A stretch of 64,000 nt of DNA from the NCBI RefSeq assembly GCF_002234675.1, contig NC_019875.2, positions 29,323,818 to 29,387,817 of the forward strand, read 5' to 3'. The stretch's first letter is position 1. Each line of letters begins with the position of its first letter. Source of the stretch: Oryzias latipes (Eukaryota > Chordata > Actinopteri > Beloniformes > Adrianichthyidae). Made by a program: the position numbers and the translations under genes. Below the pieces are notes generated by a model that was not told the origin of the DNA, made no database searches, and was given only the letters and a program-made list of their open reading frames with translations. Shown here one piece after another: positions 10,315 through 22,544 of the stretch.

Positions 10315-10565
10315 GAGAAAGAGGCGTGTCCAAGCAGGTGGAAATGGGTGGAGGAGAGTTTCAGGTGTCATCAAAAAGGAGAGAAAAGGTGTAGACGGCT
10401 GTGGAGAGAGCAGCCATGTTGGCTTAGAGAGACAGGAAGTAACAGATGAAGATGCTGAGGTTCTCTTTGGGACCAGGATGGATCAGGAATGAATCCATCA
10501 GATGATGGTGGATGTTCTGGAGATAAACGCAGGGAAGCAGATGGGGACGGTTTGAGAGGAGGAGG
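10315..10565 (+). mobile_element. Degenerate RTE-like LINE fragment
   Basis: The sequence follows the well-known fish RTE-type reverse-transcriptase C-terminal region: a GGTGGAAATGGGTGGAG start, then GAAGATGCTGAGGTTCTC and GGATGGATCAGGAATGA, the family's KMLRFSLG...RIRNE region. Frameshifts break the frame. Only this piece remains, in the plus orientation. Confidence 0.65.
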
Positions 10566-12619
10566 AGGAGGAGCAGTGATGTTGGTGAGGAGGTCACTGT
10601 CATCAATCTGTTTACTGGTTGCATTTCTGCTTTTTTTCTATTTGTTATTTTACCTCAAATGTGTGTTTGTTTGTTTTTTTACACAGCTCTTGCATCGGGA
10701 TCTAACATTCAATCAGAACAGATTCCAATTTACGAAGCGGACCTTGAATGTTTCAAACCAGCTGATGTGGTCAAGTCTCTGTTTTCCGGTTGACCGAACC
10801 CACTTTTACTTTGGTTTGACCCTGAAACAACATTGAAGGGAAATGGAAATTCACAAAAGACATGAAATTCGTTACAGAGTTTCCTTATTAAAAAACCTCA
10901 GAACTGCTTTGTTAAAAAGACCAACGCCGCATATGTACACAAGATCCCTTATTCAGAAAAAAATACAGTATTACCATTGATAAAGTATTTGAAACACGTT
11001 TGGTTTTCATACTAATTATCATTATTTTAGAATGGTAACTGATTGTCAGTTCATTTCTTAAGGATAAAAATCAAATCTGGTTTTATGGGGAAGACAAAAC
11101 TGCTGGTTCAGTTTCTGTTCAGAGAAAATGTTGACGAAGCTTCCAAAAAGGAAGAACTAAAACATCTATAGAGCTGCTGGATGGACTTTTGGTTTCAGAG
11201 CAAACAGTAAACCCAAACTGAGCAGAGAGGAAAGAGTACATTAAAGGGGAGGCTCATGTAAAAAAAATAAAAAAAAATACCTGAAAATCCCTGGTGGAGG
11301 AGCTATCATAATGTGGGACTACCTTTTTTTTTATTAAGTATTTTATTTAACTATTTACTAAAATATTTTTACAATGAGTTTAAAATTATTTTCTAAATCA
11401 ATTTTCTTAAAGTCTTGTGGATTCATAGTTAAGTTAAAAAACTTTTACCAGGAGAGATTAGTGAATATAGATCACAGTGCACAATAATCATTATTAAATA
11501 GCAAAGAGTGTAACTTATATTTGTATTGATTAACCTCTGCTTGATTAAAAAAGTATTTTTTTGTCTTTATTTAGGCCGGAAAAAGACAATTAATGGAAAA
11601 ATTCTCTAGCACCAATGCCAAATGTGAAATTTGGTTTAGTGACAAAAACTCCTCCACAATCAGTAAAATTATTGTGCTTTATTTTATCTTAGTTGAAATG
11701 CCCACAAGTCATTATTTTCTCAGAGTAACAGAGAAAGAAATCTAACCCATATACTGTAAACATTCACATTATTTGATTTCTTATGTATTCTTGAGTAAAG
11801 TCAGCACAAAATAACACATTTTATATAGTAAACAAAAGAAAAAGACAAAAAAAAAACAGTTATAGGCATCACTCCAAACCATTGGCTTAGATTGTGTTTT
11901 GAGGTTGATCTGCACGGTGCACCCATCAGCTCAAATTGCACATAGTAGGTTAAGGTTAAGTCTAAGACAAGTGCCACCCCGGTTGGCCAAAAATTCCTAT
12001 CCCAAACTCACCCATCCTCGTATGCCTCTGCAAGTAAAGAAATGTGCTGTCGCCTCCCTCTGCACTGCCAAAGCGTGATGTCACCAATCAAGACGCCATT
12101 GTTTGTTTGGCCAATGAGAGGGGACGGCTCCAGTAAACTGGCTTTCTGCTGCAGTTCATAACCTTCATCGCATCAATCTGAAAACCAGCGTTTCCCATCA
12201 GAAAGATGTCATGAAACTGGATGTCAAGGCACTTCGCCACGTGAGGATCTTGTCTTTGTGTGTGACACGTTTTGTGAGGCAACAAAGTAATTCAAAGAAA
12301 ACTAGTTATGCAAAAAGTTTCTCACACTTGGCAACTCCAATTTGTAGTCATTGGAAACACTCGTTGAGCACATGAACACAGCTAACCTGGTCTGACCCGC
12401 ACCCCCTACCGTCAGATATTTCATCTTTTTAAGACACACTTTTATCGAACATTAAGGTCTGTAATTTCCCATCATCTCCATGTTCCACAAAAAAAGAAAT
12501 CTTGCAGTTGGGTGTTGGGTTTTATCATCCTTCTCTGCTTTATCTGTCAGTTAGAGTGAAATATGCATCATCACCATCCTCAGAAGCCACCAAATCCCTT
12601 TTGGGGGTCATGATCGGTG

Positions 12620-12697
12620 TAGTCATCCCTGTTGGGTGACGGTGAGGTTCACCCAAAACACACATGGGGACAATTTAGAGACACCAATTAACCAATG
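12620..12697. mobile_element. LINE 3'-tail fragment (first part)
   Basis: The pattern ACATGGGGACAATTTAGAG...CACCAATTAACC is the typical upstream part of a common fish LINE 3' tail whose continuation, CCTAACCTATGAAGCATG, resumes at about 13213. The 0.5 kb between them looks like a later insertion that begins CAGGGGTGCTCAAAC. Confidence 0.55.
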
Positions 12698-13212
12698 ACA
12701 GGGGTGCTCAAACCGGGTGAAGGGAAAATGTGTGATACTTTTCATTTCTTGACAAAGAACAGATATGTATCTAAATTCTTTTATTTCTTTTTCTATTTTT
12801 TTAACCAAAATTACAGTAAATTTCACATTTAAAGAGCAGAAATTAAATTGAGAAAATGTGTGGAAAAAACTAATTTGGCCAGCATTAAATCTGAGTTCAG
12901 ATGAAATGCTATATATTATGTATTGTCAAATGCTCACCGTAAACTTCTACATTTGAATTATGTAAACAACAGATAACACAAACAGTTGTCCGATTCAGAC
13001 GAACGAACGACACGTTTACGACGGCTAATTTAGCCAATCACATTTGAGGAATCGACACACACTTCTTAGAAAGTGCTGGAGGCTGCATGTTGCTCATTTT
13101 CCGCCAGTGGAATTTTGAATGCAGGCCAGTTAAAAAAAATAGGAATTTCTTTTCCTACTCGGTCTTGCCTGGATAACTGAAGGTTAGATAAATAAAACTT
13201 TGAGCCACAGGC

Positions 13213-13378
13213 CAGACTTTGGACATGCCTAACCTATGAAGCATGTTTTTGGACTGTGGGAGGAAACTGGAGTGCCCAGAGAGAACGTGCAAACTCCAGA
13301 CGGAAAGGACCCAGCTGGGATTTGAACCAGCGCCTTCTCACTGTGAGGGCTAACCACTGCCCCACCGTGCAGCCCTGA
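13213..13378. mobile_element. LINE 3'-tail fragment (second part)
   Basis: It contains TTTTTGGACTGTGGGAGGAA, GAACGTGCAAACTCCA and GGGATTTGAACCAGCGCC, then CACCGTGCAGCCCT. This is a familiar fish LINE/SINE 3' region and the continuation of the 12620-12697 piece. Confidence 0.7.
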
Positions 13379-13760
13379 ATATTTATCAACCCTTGTAAAT
13401 ATATAAATAAAAATCACGTGGAGATTTTTCAAAAATATGAAAAATATGTTTGATTTTAGGAACTTTGATGTTCAGCCGGTAAAGCAGAAAACAGCAGGAC
13501 ATCATCAATATCATGTGGTCTAACCGGTATATTTCCACAAATACCTTTTTATTCCCGGTTACCACGTGAATCATGAATATTTCAGCGTCAGAGTCTTTCC
13601 GGGAAATATGTGTGATGGAAAATTACATGCCCAATAAATGAAGTATAAAGATTCAAAATGTGTTCGCTTTGACTAAAAACTCTCAAATTTGTCGTCTTCA
13701 CAGTCAATAACTGCAAACACCGTCTCTGGTAAATACAGAATTATTGAAAATAATTGATAC

Positions 13761-13766
13761 TTTATT
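13761..13766 (-). terminator. rgs20: Candidate rgs20 polyadenylation signal
   Basis: TTTATT on the plus strand is AATAAA on the minus strand, about 760 bases past the stop. No closer canonical signal was noticed. Confidence 0.5.
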
Positions 13767-14077
13767 CATTTGATTCCTTCTGTGGTTCTCACCTCCATCC
13801 GTGCTTCCTGTTCCCACTCTGTTCTATTGCCCCTCTATGACCCCAAATAACACGGTTTTCCACGACGCTCAGGTCCTGCATGAACTGGAGTTGCCAAGTC
13901 ACCGACACAGGAACCAAAGTGTGAGGTTTGGTGACAAAACAAGGTAAAAACCAAACGATACCCCACAAAGCTGCCTGTAGCTTTTTGACTTGAGCTTTGA
14001 TTTTCATACGCAGTAAAGAGAACCAGGCATTTCCACATAAAATACCCACAATTCCATGTTTTACTATTTACAAACTC

Positions 14078-14081
<4 letters not shown>

Positions 14082-14114
<33 letters not shown>

Positions 14115-14157
14115 ACATCAGGAATGACCCCCCCCCCCCCCCACCACCACCACCACC
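14082..14157. repeat. (TA)n and C/CCA simple repeats
   Basis: A dinucleotide TA tract is followed by a C15 run (14128-14142) and (CCA)n. They lie within the inferred rgs20 3' UTR. Confidence 0.9.
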
Positions 14158-14527
14158 CTACCTAAACAATCATACAAAAAAAACCAACAGACCATAAAAA
14201 AGTAAACACAAATAAAATAGAGTATTTCTATCAAAAGAAAGAAAACTGAAACGACGCGTTTTCATTTTCCTTTGGAGAGTTTTGCTTTGTTGATCTGAAG
14301 CAGTACTTGTGATGTTGAGCCCTCGGGAGATTTTAAGACCTGAGTGTCTTCGGTCAGGTGCAGATCACAACAGCTCTGAGATCCCTGGGAGGGGCCGGGC
14401 CCCGAGGCCCACGCCCCGTCTAACCCTACACTGAACATACAAAGGAAAACATCTTTTAAAAAAGGGATGCGGATTTTGGGGAAGGGGAGGGGGGGGGGTA
14501 CCGTCAAAAGGTGGTGTCGTCACCGCC

Positions 14528-14716
14528 CTAAGATTCGGGGGACTGCTCTGACAGGGAGTTGAGCAGGTTTTTGTGTGCTGAGGAGTTCAGGTAGCGGGGG
14601 TACGAGTCTCTTTGCATTAACGTATAGATCTGCAGCTGGGCGTCCTCGAACGTGTGCGAGGTGGGCTCCACCATGTTCCGGTTGATGGTCTCACGCACAC
14701 GCGAGTCGAGGCTGAC
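14528..14716 (-). CDS. rgs20: rgs20 last coding exon
   Basis: Acceptor ctcctcccag precedes 63 codons encoding VSLDSRVRETINRNMVEP, FEDAQLQIYTLMQRDSYPRY and a tail ending QSPES, with TAG at 14530-14528. It carries the C-terminal half of the RGS box. Confidence 0.95.
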   Translation of the reverse strand, partial: VSLDSRVRETINRNMVEPTSHTFEDAQLQIYTLMQRDSYPRYLNSSAHKNLLNSLSEQSPES

Positions 14717-17700
14717 CTGGGAGGAGATGAGAGAAAATAGGAAGTAGAGACAAAATAGACCCCCCCCTCCGATGACCGTTTGATCTACTTACAAAGTGTT
14801 CCCCGTGGTCTATTCATTAGGATTATGTTGTTTTTAGCCAGATTCCCCCCCTAAAAAAAAAACCTGTGTCGACATAGTTTCTGCAGAGCAGCTGGAATTT
14901 TTTAAAAATTCACCTCTGTGTTGTGGGCGGGACTGTTGGTGCAGAGCAACCCCACCCCCTCTTCCCCTCCCCATTGCAAAGAGCTAAATTGTTTGTCCTC
15001 CATCATCAAATAAATCCCCCAAGAACATGTTACAAACACCAAAACACCATTTTCATCCCGTTGGGTCTTTAAAAGAAACAATATTTTTTCTGTAAAATCC
15101 TCTCAAATGTCTCAATGTTCTAGAAAACAACACCGGATTTTAGATTTTGGCTAAAAACGGCATCCTCATGACTATAAGACCACTGGGAACACTTTGAAAA
15201 TAGATCAAAAGATGATCACAGTGGGACTTTACTGTTCACAAAGACTTATTTAAACTAGTGTAACTACTTGTAAAGCTTTGTGAATATGTAGATTATCACA
15301 TCTTGTTTTGTAGTTCTAAGTGTTTTCATCTGTTTTAGGATTTTTTTTCTAGTTTTTCAGCTGAAACAGCTGAAAACTGAAATAAACTGGTGTGTTTTCC
15401 GTTGTACTTTAAAACTTGAGTTCAGGAGAATTAAACATTTTTTAAACATTTGGATCCAGACTTTCTGTTCCCAGAGTCCAGTCTTTGGTAAAAGTGAAGC
15501 TAACAGGCTCAAACCTGTACTTTTTAGGTCTACTTCTCGGGCGTAAAAGTTTTATTTTGATATCATAGATCAGTCAATTCATGTATTTCATGCTTGCTTC
15601 AAAATACCCTTAGAGGAAATATGAAGTCCTAGATCACACAGTTCTAAGATCCACTCACAACCATAAAATTATGGAGTAAATTTACTACAAATGTGCAATT
15701 TAAAGAACATTTGGCCCAAAGATATAATTCAAACAGAACCATTTAATCCTATTTTGCCAATAAGAAGATCCTAATTCTTGGCAAATCCATTGTTTTTCAT
15801 TTAAACAAACTCCATGAGAACCATGTCAGAATTGTGATCTGCCCACCTCTTTTGGCGACAGAATGGAGATGTAATCCTCATAGATGACCCGAGCCTTCTC
15901 CTCGATCATGCTCTTATTCGTCTCTTTGCTGAACTCCTCGCAGGCTAGCCAGAAGAGCATGTTCTCCTCGCTGAACTCGGTGCGAAGAAACTGTCGGAAG
16001 CAGTTCCTCCCGGCCGGGCAGCCCATGAGCTTATCAAACGACTGCCCCCACGAATGCACCTCCTCCAGGGTGGGCTTGGGACTGGAGGCAAGGAAAAACA
16101 TTAAAGGGAAACAATGATGCACACTTAATTAATTTGATGTGCATGACGGTTTTTCGCATTGAACTGAGCTGACCAGTCTTCACAGTCTGCGGTCCCTTCT
16201 TTGACGTCATACGATGTTTTTCTGTTCCGGTCGTCCCGGTCTTCATTCCTGATGATGAAACAGACACAAAAACTCAACAAAAACGGTTCAAGCTTAAACC
16301 CAAACTTCACTTCAGGGATTTCCTGCTGCTCATGAACATTAAAGATGCTTAAGGGGGGGGTGACACGTCTAAACCAATCCATTTTTAAACTTTACACCGT
16401 GTTGTCGGATGAAAACGATTTTTTGTTAAAAGTCCCACTCCAACCATCTCTAGATCTATTTTCAAAGTATTCCCAGCGGTGGTTTAATTATGATGATGTC
16501 ATTTTTAGCCAAATTTCAAAACATTTAAAAAGTCGTTTTCTAGAACATAGTTTCTGCAGAGTGGCAGGAGTTCATGTGAAACAACTTGCTGAGAGCTCTC
16601 TGTTTACACTCTCTGCCGCTAGCTTACAGCCGCTCACAACCCCAAGCTAACATGAAAGGTCCAACAGAATAGGGAGCAATGCCTGAGCTGTCCAGCCGTC
16701 CAGTTCGGATCCAGATTCCAGCTCAGACCAGGAAAACAAAGACGTTCACTGATCTGTTTGTCTGCAGGTGGAGGATCAGAAAGGGGCGGAGCAGGTAGAC
16801 TGTGGCCCCGCCCAGCATATCTTCTACTTCACAAATACAATCTTTTTCATACTGCATTTCACATCTGCTTATGATTCACAACAATTTGAACAAAGAAATA
16901 CTCAGAAATGCAATGTTAAGCTTCATTTGCTTTATATATGTCCTTTATGAGAAAAATGCCTCAGGAATGTGTTAAATTTACAAAAAAAAACATTTTCGTT
17001 GGAGTGGGTCTTCAACTTAAGTCATGTCCTGCTGCTGCAGGCATTGAAGATGCTTCTACACCAATCAATCCATTCTCATTGATCTTTAATAAAAGTCAAG
17101 ACTGGGTCCACATGTGAAACAAGCCACAAAATGTTCAGGCTTAGAGAACTGCCTTTTGATTGAACTGCTGAAACGAATGCAGATTGAACTGATCTCTTTT
17201 CCCGGTGTCAATAAATGAGCTCATATCACTCCTCTGCTGTCTTCCCTTCATTGCCTCCCAGTCAAATTTAGAGCAGATTTGAAAATGTGACCCCTTATTC
17301 TTCATCTCGTCCTCTGAGGGGCCGCAAACCAAAAACGTGTGACTGCTGTAAAATCAGAGAAGAGCTTGTTTTCCAAGCAGTTGTTCCTCGTCTTTGGAAC
17401 GCCCTCCCTTTGTCGTTACGACAGATCCACTCTGTTAAGTGTCTTAAAATACAGACTTTTATTCGGCAAAGCTTTTTGTTGGTCTTTACCGTGACTAAAT
17501 CTTTATTTTATTTCGTTGGTGATAATTGTTCTAATTCCCTGTTTCGGCTTCATTTGATGCTCCCTTTTACAATTCTGAAGCACTTAACTGCTATAGAAAC
17601 AAACATATACGTACTTGACAGAATTGAAACAGAAAATGTATCAATTAAAACAGGAAAACAAATGCTGCCTGTGCATGAAAATGTCTAAAAGCAAAGCATC

Positions 17701-18642
17701 AGTTTGCAGTCCTAGACTCAGTCTCATGGATGGCAGCTGCCTTCTTAGACTGAACTATCTGATAAAAAACAACTAGGACTTGTGACTGTTTACCTTTAAA
17801 TGATCAAACGGATAAACGCCGTTCAAGATTTAAATAAAGCTTGCCTCGAATTAGAATTGATCTCAGACTCTTAAAAGAAAAAACACCTAAATGCTTTTTT
17901 AAAAAGCAGGGAGAGGCGTGTCTAAAACCTGACCACTTACGATTCAATTTAATAAACTGAAAACCTTTATCATTATTGTTTTAGGTTCTTAAAATTGATC
18001 AGATTTTGCAGAAATATTTGTCAACACATATCCATAGATGTATTTGTACACCATGCAAAAACAAAATTATTTGTAGATAGAAGTGTATTTATCATTTTAT
18101 CTGAACTCTGCCCCAGATTTTGGCTCTTTGCTTGCAGGAGCTTGTCATCTGCTGAACGTCTCCGTTTTCCCTGTGTGGCTGCGTTGATTTAATCAGAAAA
18201 GAGCCTGAATCCTCATAAATAAATAATAGATAAGTCGGATTCTGATCTGTCGATATCATAGACGAGAAAGGAGCTTACACGGATATGCGGTTTAAAATTA
18301 GGTTGAGCCTTTTCCAAATGTAATGAAGCTGCTGCTGGGCGAACGTGCACATATTTCATGTGAATCTGTCAGGAGCATCAGGCAGAGGCTCGGGCCTGCT
18401 GTTGAGACGCAGCGGCTGTCTTGCGTGCAAAAATGTCGCCCATGCTGTGGCACAGTGAGCTTGAAGAAGACTTACCAGGAGCAGCTACAGCAGCAGCACC
18501 AACAGAAGCAGCACGCATTTGAGCCCCGTGGGTTGGCCTGGCCCGGCTGGTCCTGCTGGGCCGGTGCAGTTCCCCCCGCTGCCGACTCCTGCTGCACCGA
18601 CATCTGCCTCTTTCGCATCTCCATCCGTTCTGATCCCATGGG
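14528..18642 (-). CDS. rgs20: Regulator of G-protein signalling 20 (RZ subfamily)
   Basis: RGS20 accelerates GTP hydrolysis by Gi/Gz alpha subunits at the membrane. Four coding exons (18639-18476, 16248-16174, 16081-15847, 14716-14528) give 220 codons plus stop. The protein starts MGSERMEMRKRQM, the conserved RGS20 short-form start. A palmitoylatable cysteine string follows at residues 43-53 (CCFCWCCCCSC), then a variable linker and the RGS box at about 94-209. The box shows RTEFSEENMLFWLACEE, EKARVIYEDYISILSPKE and AQLQIYTLMQRDSYPR. The start exon sequence and the atp6v1h neighbour separate it from RGS17 and RGS19. The codon before ATG is CCC directly after a good acceptor (ctgactgcag), so further upstream exons are expected; a candidate is at 25872-26060. 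Confidence 0.95.
14752..15074 (+). mobile_element. M1-family MITE copy, internally deleted
   Basis: It starts with a degenerate GACCCCCCCTCCGATGA end, continues through GTGTTCCCCGTGGTC, TTTTTAGCCA, CATAGTTTCTGCAGAG and TGTGGGCGGGAC, and ends CGTTGGGTCTTT. The middle (lacking CAGATTCCAGCTC...) is deleted relative to 16428-17012. It lies in rgs20's last intron. Confidence 0.65.
15118..15228 (-). mobile_element. M1-family MITE end, inverted
   Basis: It contains TCTAGAAAACAACACCGG, GGCTAAAAACGGCAT, CACTGGGAACACTTTG and ends GTGGGACTTT, the complement of the M1 left end. It lies 45 bases from the oppositely oriented 14752-15074 copy. Confidence 0.65.
15847..16081 (-). CDS. rgs20: rgs20 RGS-box core exon
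   Basis: The 235-base exon encodes PTLEEVHSWGQSFDKLM, PAGRNCFRQFLRTEF, SEENMLFWLACEEF and EEKARVIYEDYISILSPKE. The EEN asparagine contacts the G-alpha switch region in RGS structures. Donor gtgggc, acceptor ttgcctccag. Confidence 0.96.
16174..16248 (-). CDS. rgs20: rgs20 linker exon
   Basis: The 75-base exon encodes NEDRDDRNRKTSYDVKEG and TADCED between the cysteine string and the RGS box. It starts after catcatcag. Joined to the previous exon it reads SCS-W-NED, resembling RGS19; see findings for the 12-base alternative. Confidence 0.85.
16428..17012 (+). mobile_element. M1-family MITE, near full length
   Basis: Ends AAAGTCCCACTCCAA and TTGGAGTGGGTCTT are inverted repeats around 585 bases. 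Family marks in order are ATTCCCAGCGGTGG, TTTTTAGCC, ACATAGTTTCTGCAGAG, GATTCCAGCTCAGA, GGAAAACAAAGACGTTC, GATTCACAACAATTTG and ATGAGAAAAATGCC. No protein is encoded. It serves as reference for the other copies. Confidence 0.75.
17180..17490 (+). mobile_element. LINE reverse-transcriptase tail remnant
   Basis: A broken frame encodes LPPSQI...SRFEN and then VVPRLWNALPLSLRQIHSV, the signature C-terminus of L2/CR1/Jockey-like fish LINEs (PRLWNSLP). Stops in the upstream part show it is dead. It lies in the rgs20 intron, opposite to the gene. Confidence 0.7.
18476..18642 (-). CDS. rgs20: rgs20 cysteine-string exon with short-form start
   Basis: The reading frame MGSERMEMRKRQM...GSNACCFCWCCCCSCS begins at 18639 and ends two bases into a codon at donor gtaagt. 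The upstream side looks like an acceptor (cccctgactgcag then CCC ATG), so this ATG may be internal in longer isoforms and first only in the short form. Confidence 0.93.
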
Positions 18643-19073
18643 CTGCAGTCAGGGGAGAGGGAGGCCAATGAGTGTTGATGTCAGGAATTGTGTGTAACTG
18701 AGATTTTATCGTGAAGGAAAAGCTCTTGGCCCGCAATGCATCAGTGTGATGGAAATGGGTGCCAGCGTAATGAGTGGAGCAAGGGCAGGATGAGCCGTGC
18801 TGCAGGCTAATATGACAACAGAGGTGATGGAAGTCTGAGATCCAGACCAGCAGTCCCTCCTCACCAGCATTTTACTTGTTAGAATTGAATCGATATCAAT
18901 GACGGCACACCTATCTGGTATATATGTACCTGTGTTGGTATTTCCTGTGCAAAGGAAGCCATTTTTCTTCCAAAAATGTACACATAAAGGGGATTTTTTT
19001 AAAATATCCCACCTGCAATTGTTAAAGCAGTCCACATGGGGGTTTGTGAAGCTCTGTGCAGGTGTGTGTGTGT

Positions 19074-19093
19074 GGGGGGGGGGGGGGGGGGGG
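19074..19093. repeat. G20 homopolymer after (GT)n
   Basis: A run of G follows GTGTGTGTGTG. It is a G-quadruplex-capable tract on the plus strand and its length is prone to sequencing error. Confidence 0.9.
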
Positions 19094-22000
19094 TAATATA
19101 ATTACACACCTATTTAGGATGTGAACTAGTCAAGCATCAGATTTGTATGGGCCCCCAGGCTGCATGAGGAATCACTGTGTCACTATTGTGACTGTAAGTC
19201 TCTGCGGTGTTCATCAGAACCCCCCCTCTCGGATGGTAGGCCTGTGGACAGTGGAGCTCAGCTCACAGAAGGACTTCTTGTCTGATTCTGGAAATGTGTC
19301 ATCACCAGGTCAGACGCTGCCAAATCCTGTCAGATCGTTTATGTAACAGAGCTGTCGCTTCTGACACATGGCATCTTCCCGCCACTACCTGACACGGCGA
19401 GCCCTGTTCCAAACACATTTTGGGGGGGATGATGAGAGCGCGGGGCCTGCTGAAGCCGCAGCTCCGGAATCTGGAAACCGCAACATCCTCTCCATGAAAA
19501 CAAAACCAGTTCCAAAATGGATCCGCGGTTTCACCTCCCCCCCACCCCCCACCCCAAATCCGAGCTGGCATCAGCATCAGCCGCAGGTTCCGCGCGCCTT
19601 GCCAAAATGACACATTTTACGCGTTGGGGTGTCGGGCGCTTCAGAGCTGACAGCATCGCAGTGCGCTTCGGGTTGACTCAACAGCTATAGCCGATGGAAT
19701 TGGGGGGGGGTGGGGGGTGGGGTGATAGTATTCATTCAAAGAAAAAACCCAGGAAAACGCCAGCTAACCCCCACCCCCACCCTCCCACCCACTCTACAGC
19801 CTTGCAGCACAAACGTGAAGGACACCGGGATTAAAAAAAGGCTCCTGACTGAGCGGGTTCACATCCAAACCGATACAAGAGGCGCATCACAGCAGCGGGA
19901 AGTGGAGAACCGTGGCGCTCCATCTGCCCAAGACAACCGCCGAAAAGGCACCTAACCCTCTGAAGCCAAACATGCCATCAAAAACGACCAAGAAAACGCT
20001 CCGAGCACGAACACCATCACGCAGGGACGCGTCCCTGTCCAACAAATACTCACAATTTCACCATGTATGCACAGCACGAAGAGGGAAACCTGAGCCTTGA
20101 TTACATCCGATGGAACATAAGGCTTTTTTTTCTCCTTCACCGACCGGCTGCTTCAAATCACTACGCATGCGTCCCCTCTGCAACCCGTAGTAGCCCAGTG
20201 ACGAGAGTAAAATCCCGACAGTATGACACAGGTTCAGCTGCTGCCCTATCGCCCATCGAGCTGAAGGCGAGAGCGCAGAAGCAGAACATTCAAACAGGAC
20301 ATTTAAAAAATCTGTCGTTTTCTGTTCTGAGCATCTTAAACGAGTGTCAGGAACCTAAACTTTCGCCTAATTCAATTTCCACGATGCTTACAAATGCATT
20401 AAAGCAGTACTGAGTAAATAAAAGTTGAGATTCTGTTGGCAGATTCATCCAAATCTGGGTCTAAAGTCGCTGTCTGTGGTGCTGAAACAGCTGATGGAGC
20501 ATTTTCATCTCAATGACTGTCATTTTTTAGGTGTTCTTTGAATTTGTATTGCTTTGAGTTTCAGAGGGATCGCATGCACAGTGACGTGCGTGTGTATGCG
20601 TGTGTGTGCGCGTGTTTGTTAACTTTGTCCATTGTAAAAGCAGCAGTGAAACAATGCGAATCCTCTCCATCGAATCTGGACATCTGTATCACCCCCAGCC
20701 TGAATGAGAAAAGCAGAAATTATGGGCTGGATATACATCCTTAGGGTGTGCAGATGATGTTTGTTTTTATTTCGTATTATTTCCCTCATTGAGGATTGTG
20801 TGTTCTTCATCATCAGCAGAACAAAAACGACACTGCCACCTGAAGGAAGCAGTAAGAACAGCATGAACATCAAGATCTGAGAGGTGCCTTATTTTTCAGA
20901 CACATCTTTGTTTTATTTTAATTTTATTCAGTTTCATTGCTTCCTTTTTATTCTTTTTAGGTTTATTATGTCACGTTGAGAAGAAATTTTTATGATGTTT
21001 TGGAATCAATCCGGTGTACATTTGAATATGAATTGTTACAGGCAGTTCAAAACTAAAAAGATATTAACACCTTTCTTTTCAAATTCCCTTCATGTCCGTC
21101 ATTCTCTAATCAGCAGATGGCAGTCTGGACTCAGCACCTGTACATTCTGCAAAACTCCAGCCAGACACACCTTTTTCTGTCTGCTCAATTTGCTTCGCTG
21201 CTTTCATGCGGTTGCATTTCGGTGCCACATTGTTGGTCAAGATGCCTCCCGATGCCGTGAAAATCAATGTCACTTTCGAGTGGAACCACATAAATGTGAG
21301 CATGGAGACTCGATAGAAACCAGGTTTTTTTTTATGTCAGTCTGCACAGTTCCGGTGTTTTTGGTCTGATACTGCAAATATTCCTCATATAAACAGCTTT
21401 TTGTTTCTTTTAAGAGAAAAATACGTATATTTCCTTCAGTAAAGACTTGCTCTGTTTTATTGATATTCATAAGTGTTCAGAGCATTCAGACATCCTCATC
21501 CTCCCTGATTCAAATAAAGGAACTGTTACCTTCTCCCTTCATTTAACACCTCCTCTTGTGGTGGTGTTGTGTAACCCAGACCCACAAATAGGCTTGTGCG
21601 TTCCATAGACACACATGTGTGATGAATAATACTTGTGTGATTTAGCAAGGTGGTGCAGGAATGTCTGAATGAACAAGGTCACGCAGACGAAACAGGTGAA
21701 TCCAATGTATTTAATGTTTTACGAGGCATCCAAAAATGTACTTTATGTTCAATCCCTGTAACTCAACATGAGAAGACTGGAGACGAGTGGCACTTTTTTA
21801 TCATCTCATCAGGACCTCATGCTTCCCATGAGCATCTGTTTAGTCACAGCAAAACATCCTCTTTTCCCATCATTTCAAAGTGTGCTGATGAAGGTGCTAT
21901 TTTCACACTAAATGTCATTCTCATTTTCATGAGGTGCAATCAGTGTCTTCCTCCTTGTAATCAACTTGTGGTGTCATCAGTTGTCTTTGGCGCACTCTAA

Positions 22001-22544
22001 CCACCAATATAGAACCGAACTTCAAATTCCTGTCCTTTATGCAGACTGGCTTTAAATGATAAATATTGCGGTTTCAGGTGTTCAGAAAATATTTGAGAGC
22101 TTTTGCTCCTTACAAAGGTTCTGGGAGACAATGCAGGAGCCTGGCGTCCCATACAAAAAGATTCAGAGACAGTTAATGCCCCCAAGCTGTCAGACTACAG
22201 AATTCTTATTGGTACCTTCAATGATCCCTTGAAAAACCTAATAATACTGTACAGAACTACATACGTCTCTTTCAATGCTACTGTCATATGAGCGATAACT
22301 GGCTCCCAAACCCATTGTAACTCTACCTGTGCCTTTAAATTCAATCCTTCCTGCGCTTTCGGTTTTTAAACCCTTTACCTGTTCTGTGTATTTGACTGTT
22401 CTGTCCTGCAGCAGTCCTGAACTGAAGGAGCAGATCGTTTTTGCAATTTTTCCTTCTACCTGTGCCTCTGAGCAAAATCTTTACCCCTGCCACATACTCA
22501 AAATTCATCCAAATTTGCACACACCTAGTACACGGGGAAAATAG

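Larger units (their letters stand above)
9431..13739. other. tcea1-rgs20 convergent intergenic spacer
   Basis: AT-rich DNA lies between the 3' ends of tcea1 (+) and rgs20 (-). Apart from the LINE fragments listed separately, no exon, RNA gene or long ORF could be supported here. Confidence 0.6.
13740..14527 (-). other. rgs20: rgs20 3' UTR
   Basis: This is the sequence downstream of the rgs20 stop on the minus strand. A minus-strand AATAAA (TTTATT at 13761-13766) gives a plausible end. The region includes an (AT)n tract (14082-14110) and a C15 plus (CCA)n tract (14128-14157). An 86-codon minus ORF here has no homology visible and is treated as untranslated. Confidence 0.5.

Noticed and set aside
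13789..14049. 86-codon minus-strand ORF downstream of rgs20
   Set aside because: It lies in the inferred rgs20 3' UTR, has no homology that I recognise and no independent gene signals.
20040..20160. Minus-strand donor-like site (ATGGTGAAATT then gtgagtat) as another rgs20 first exon
   Set aside because: The donor is good, but the upstream reading frame shows nothing conserved and the phase with the cysteine-string exon is not supported. A 5' UTR exon remains possible.
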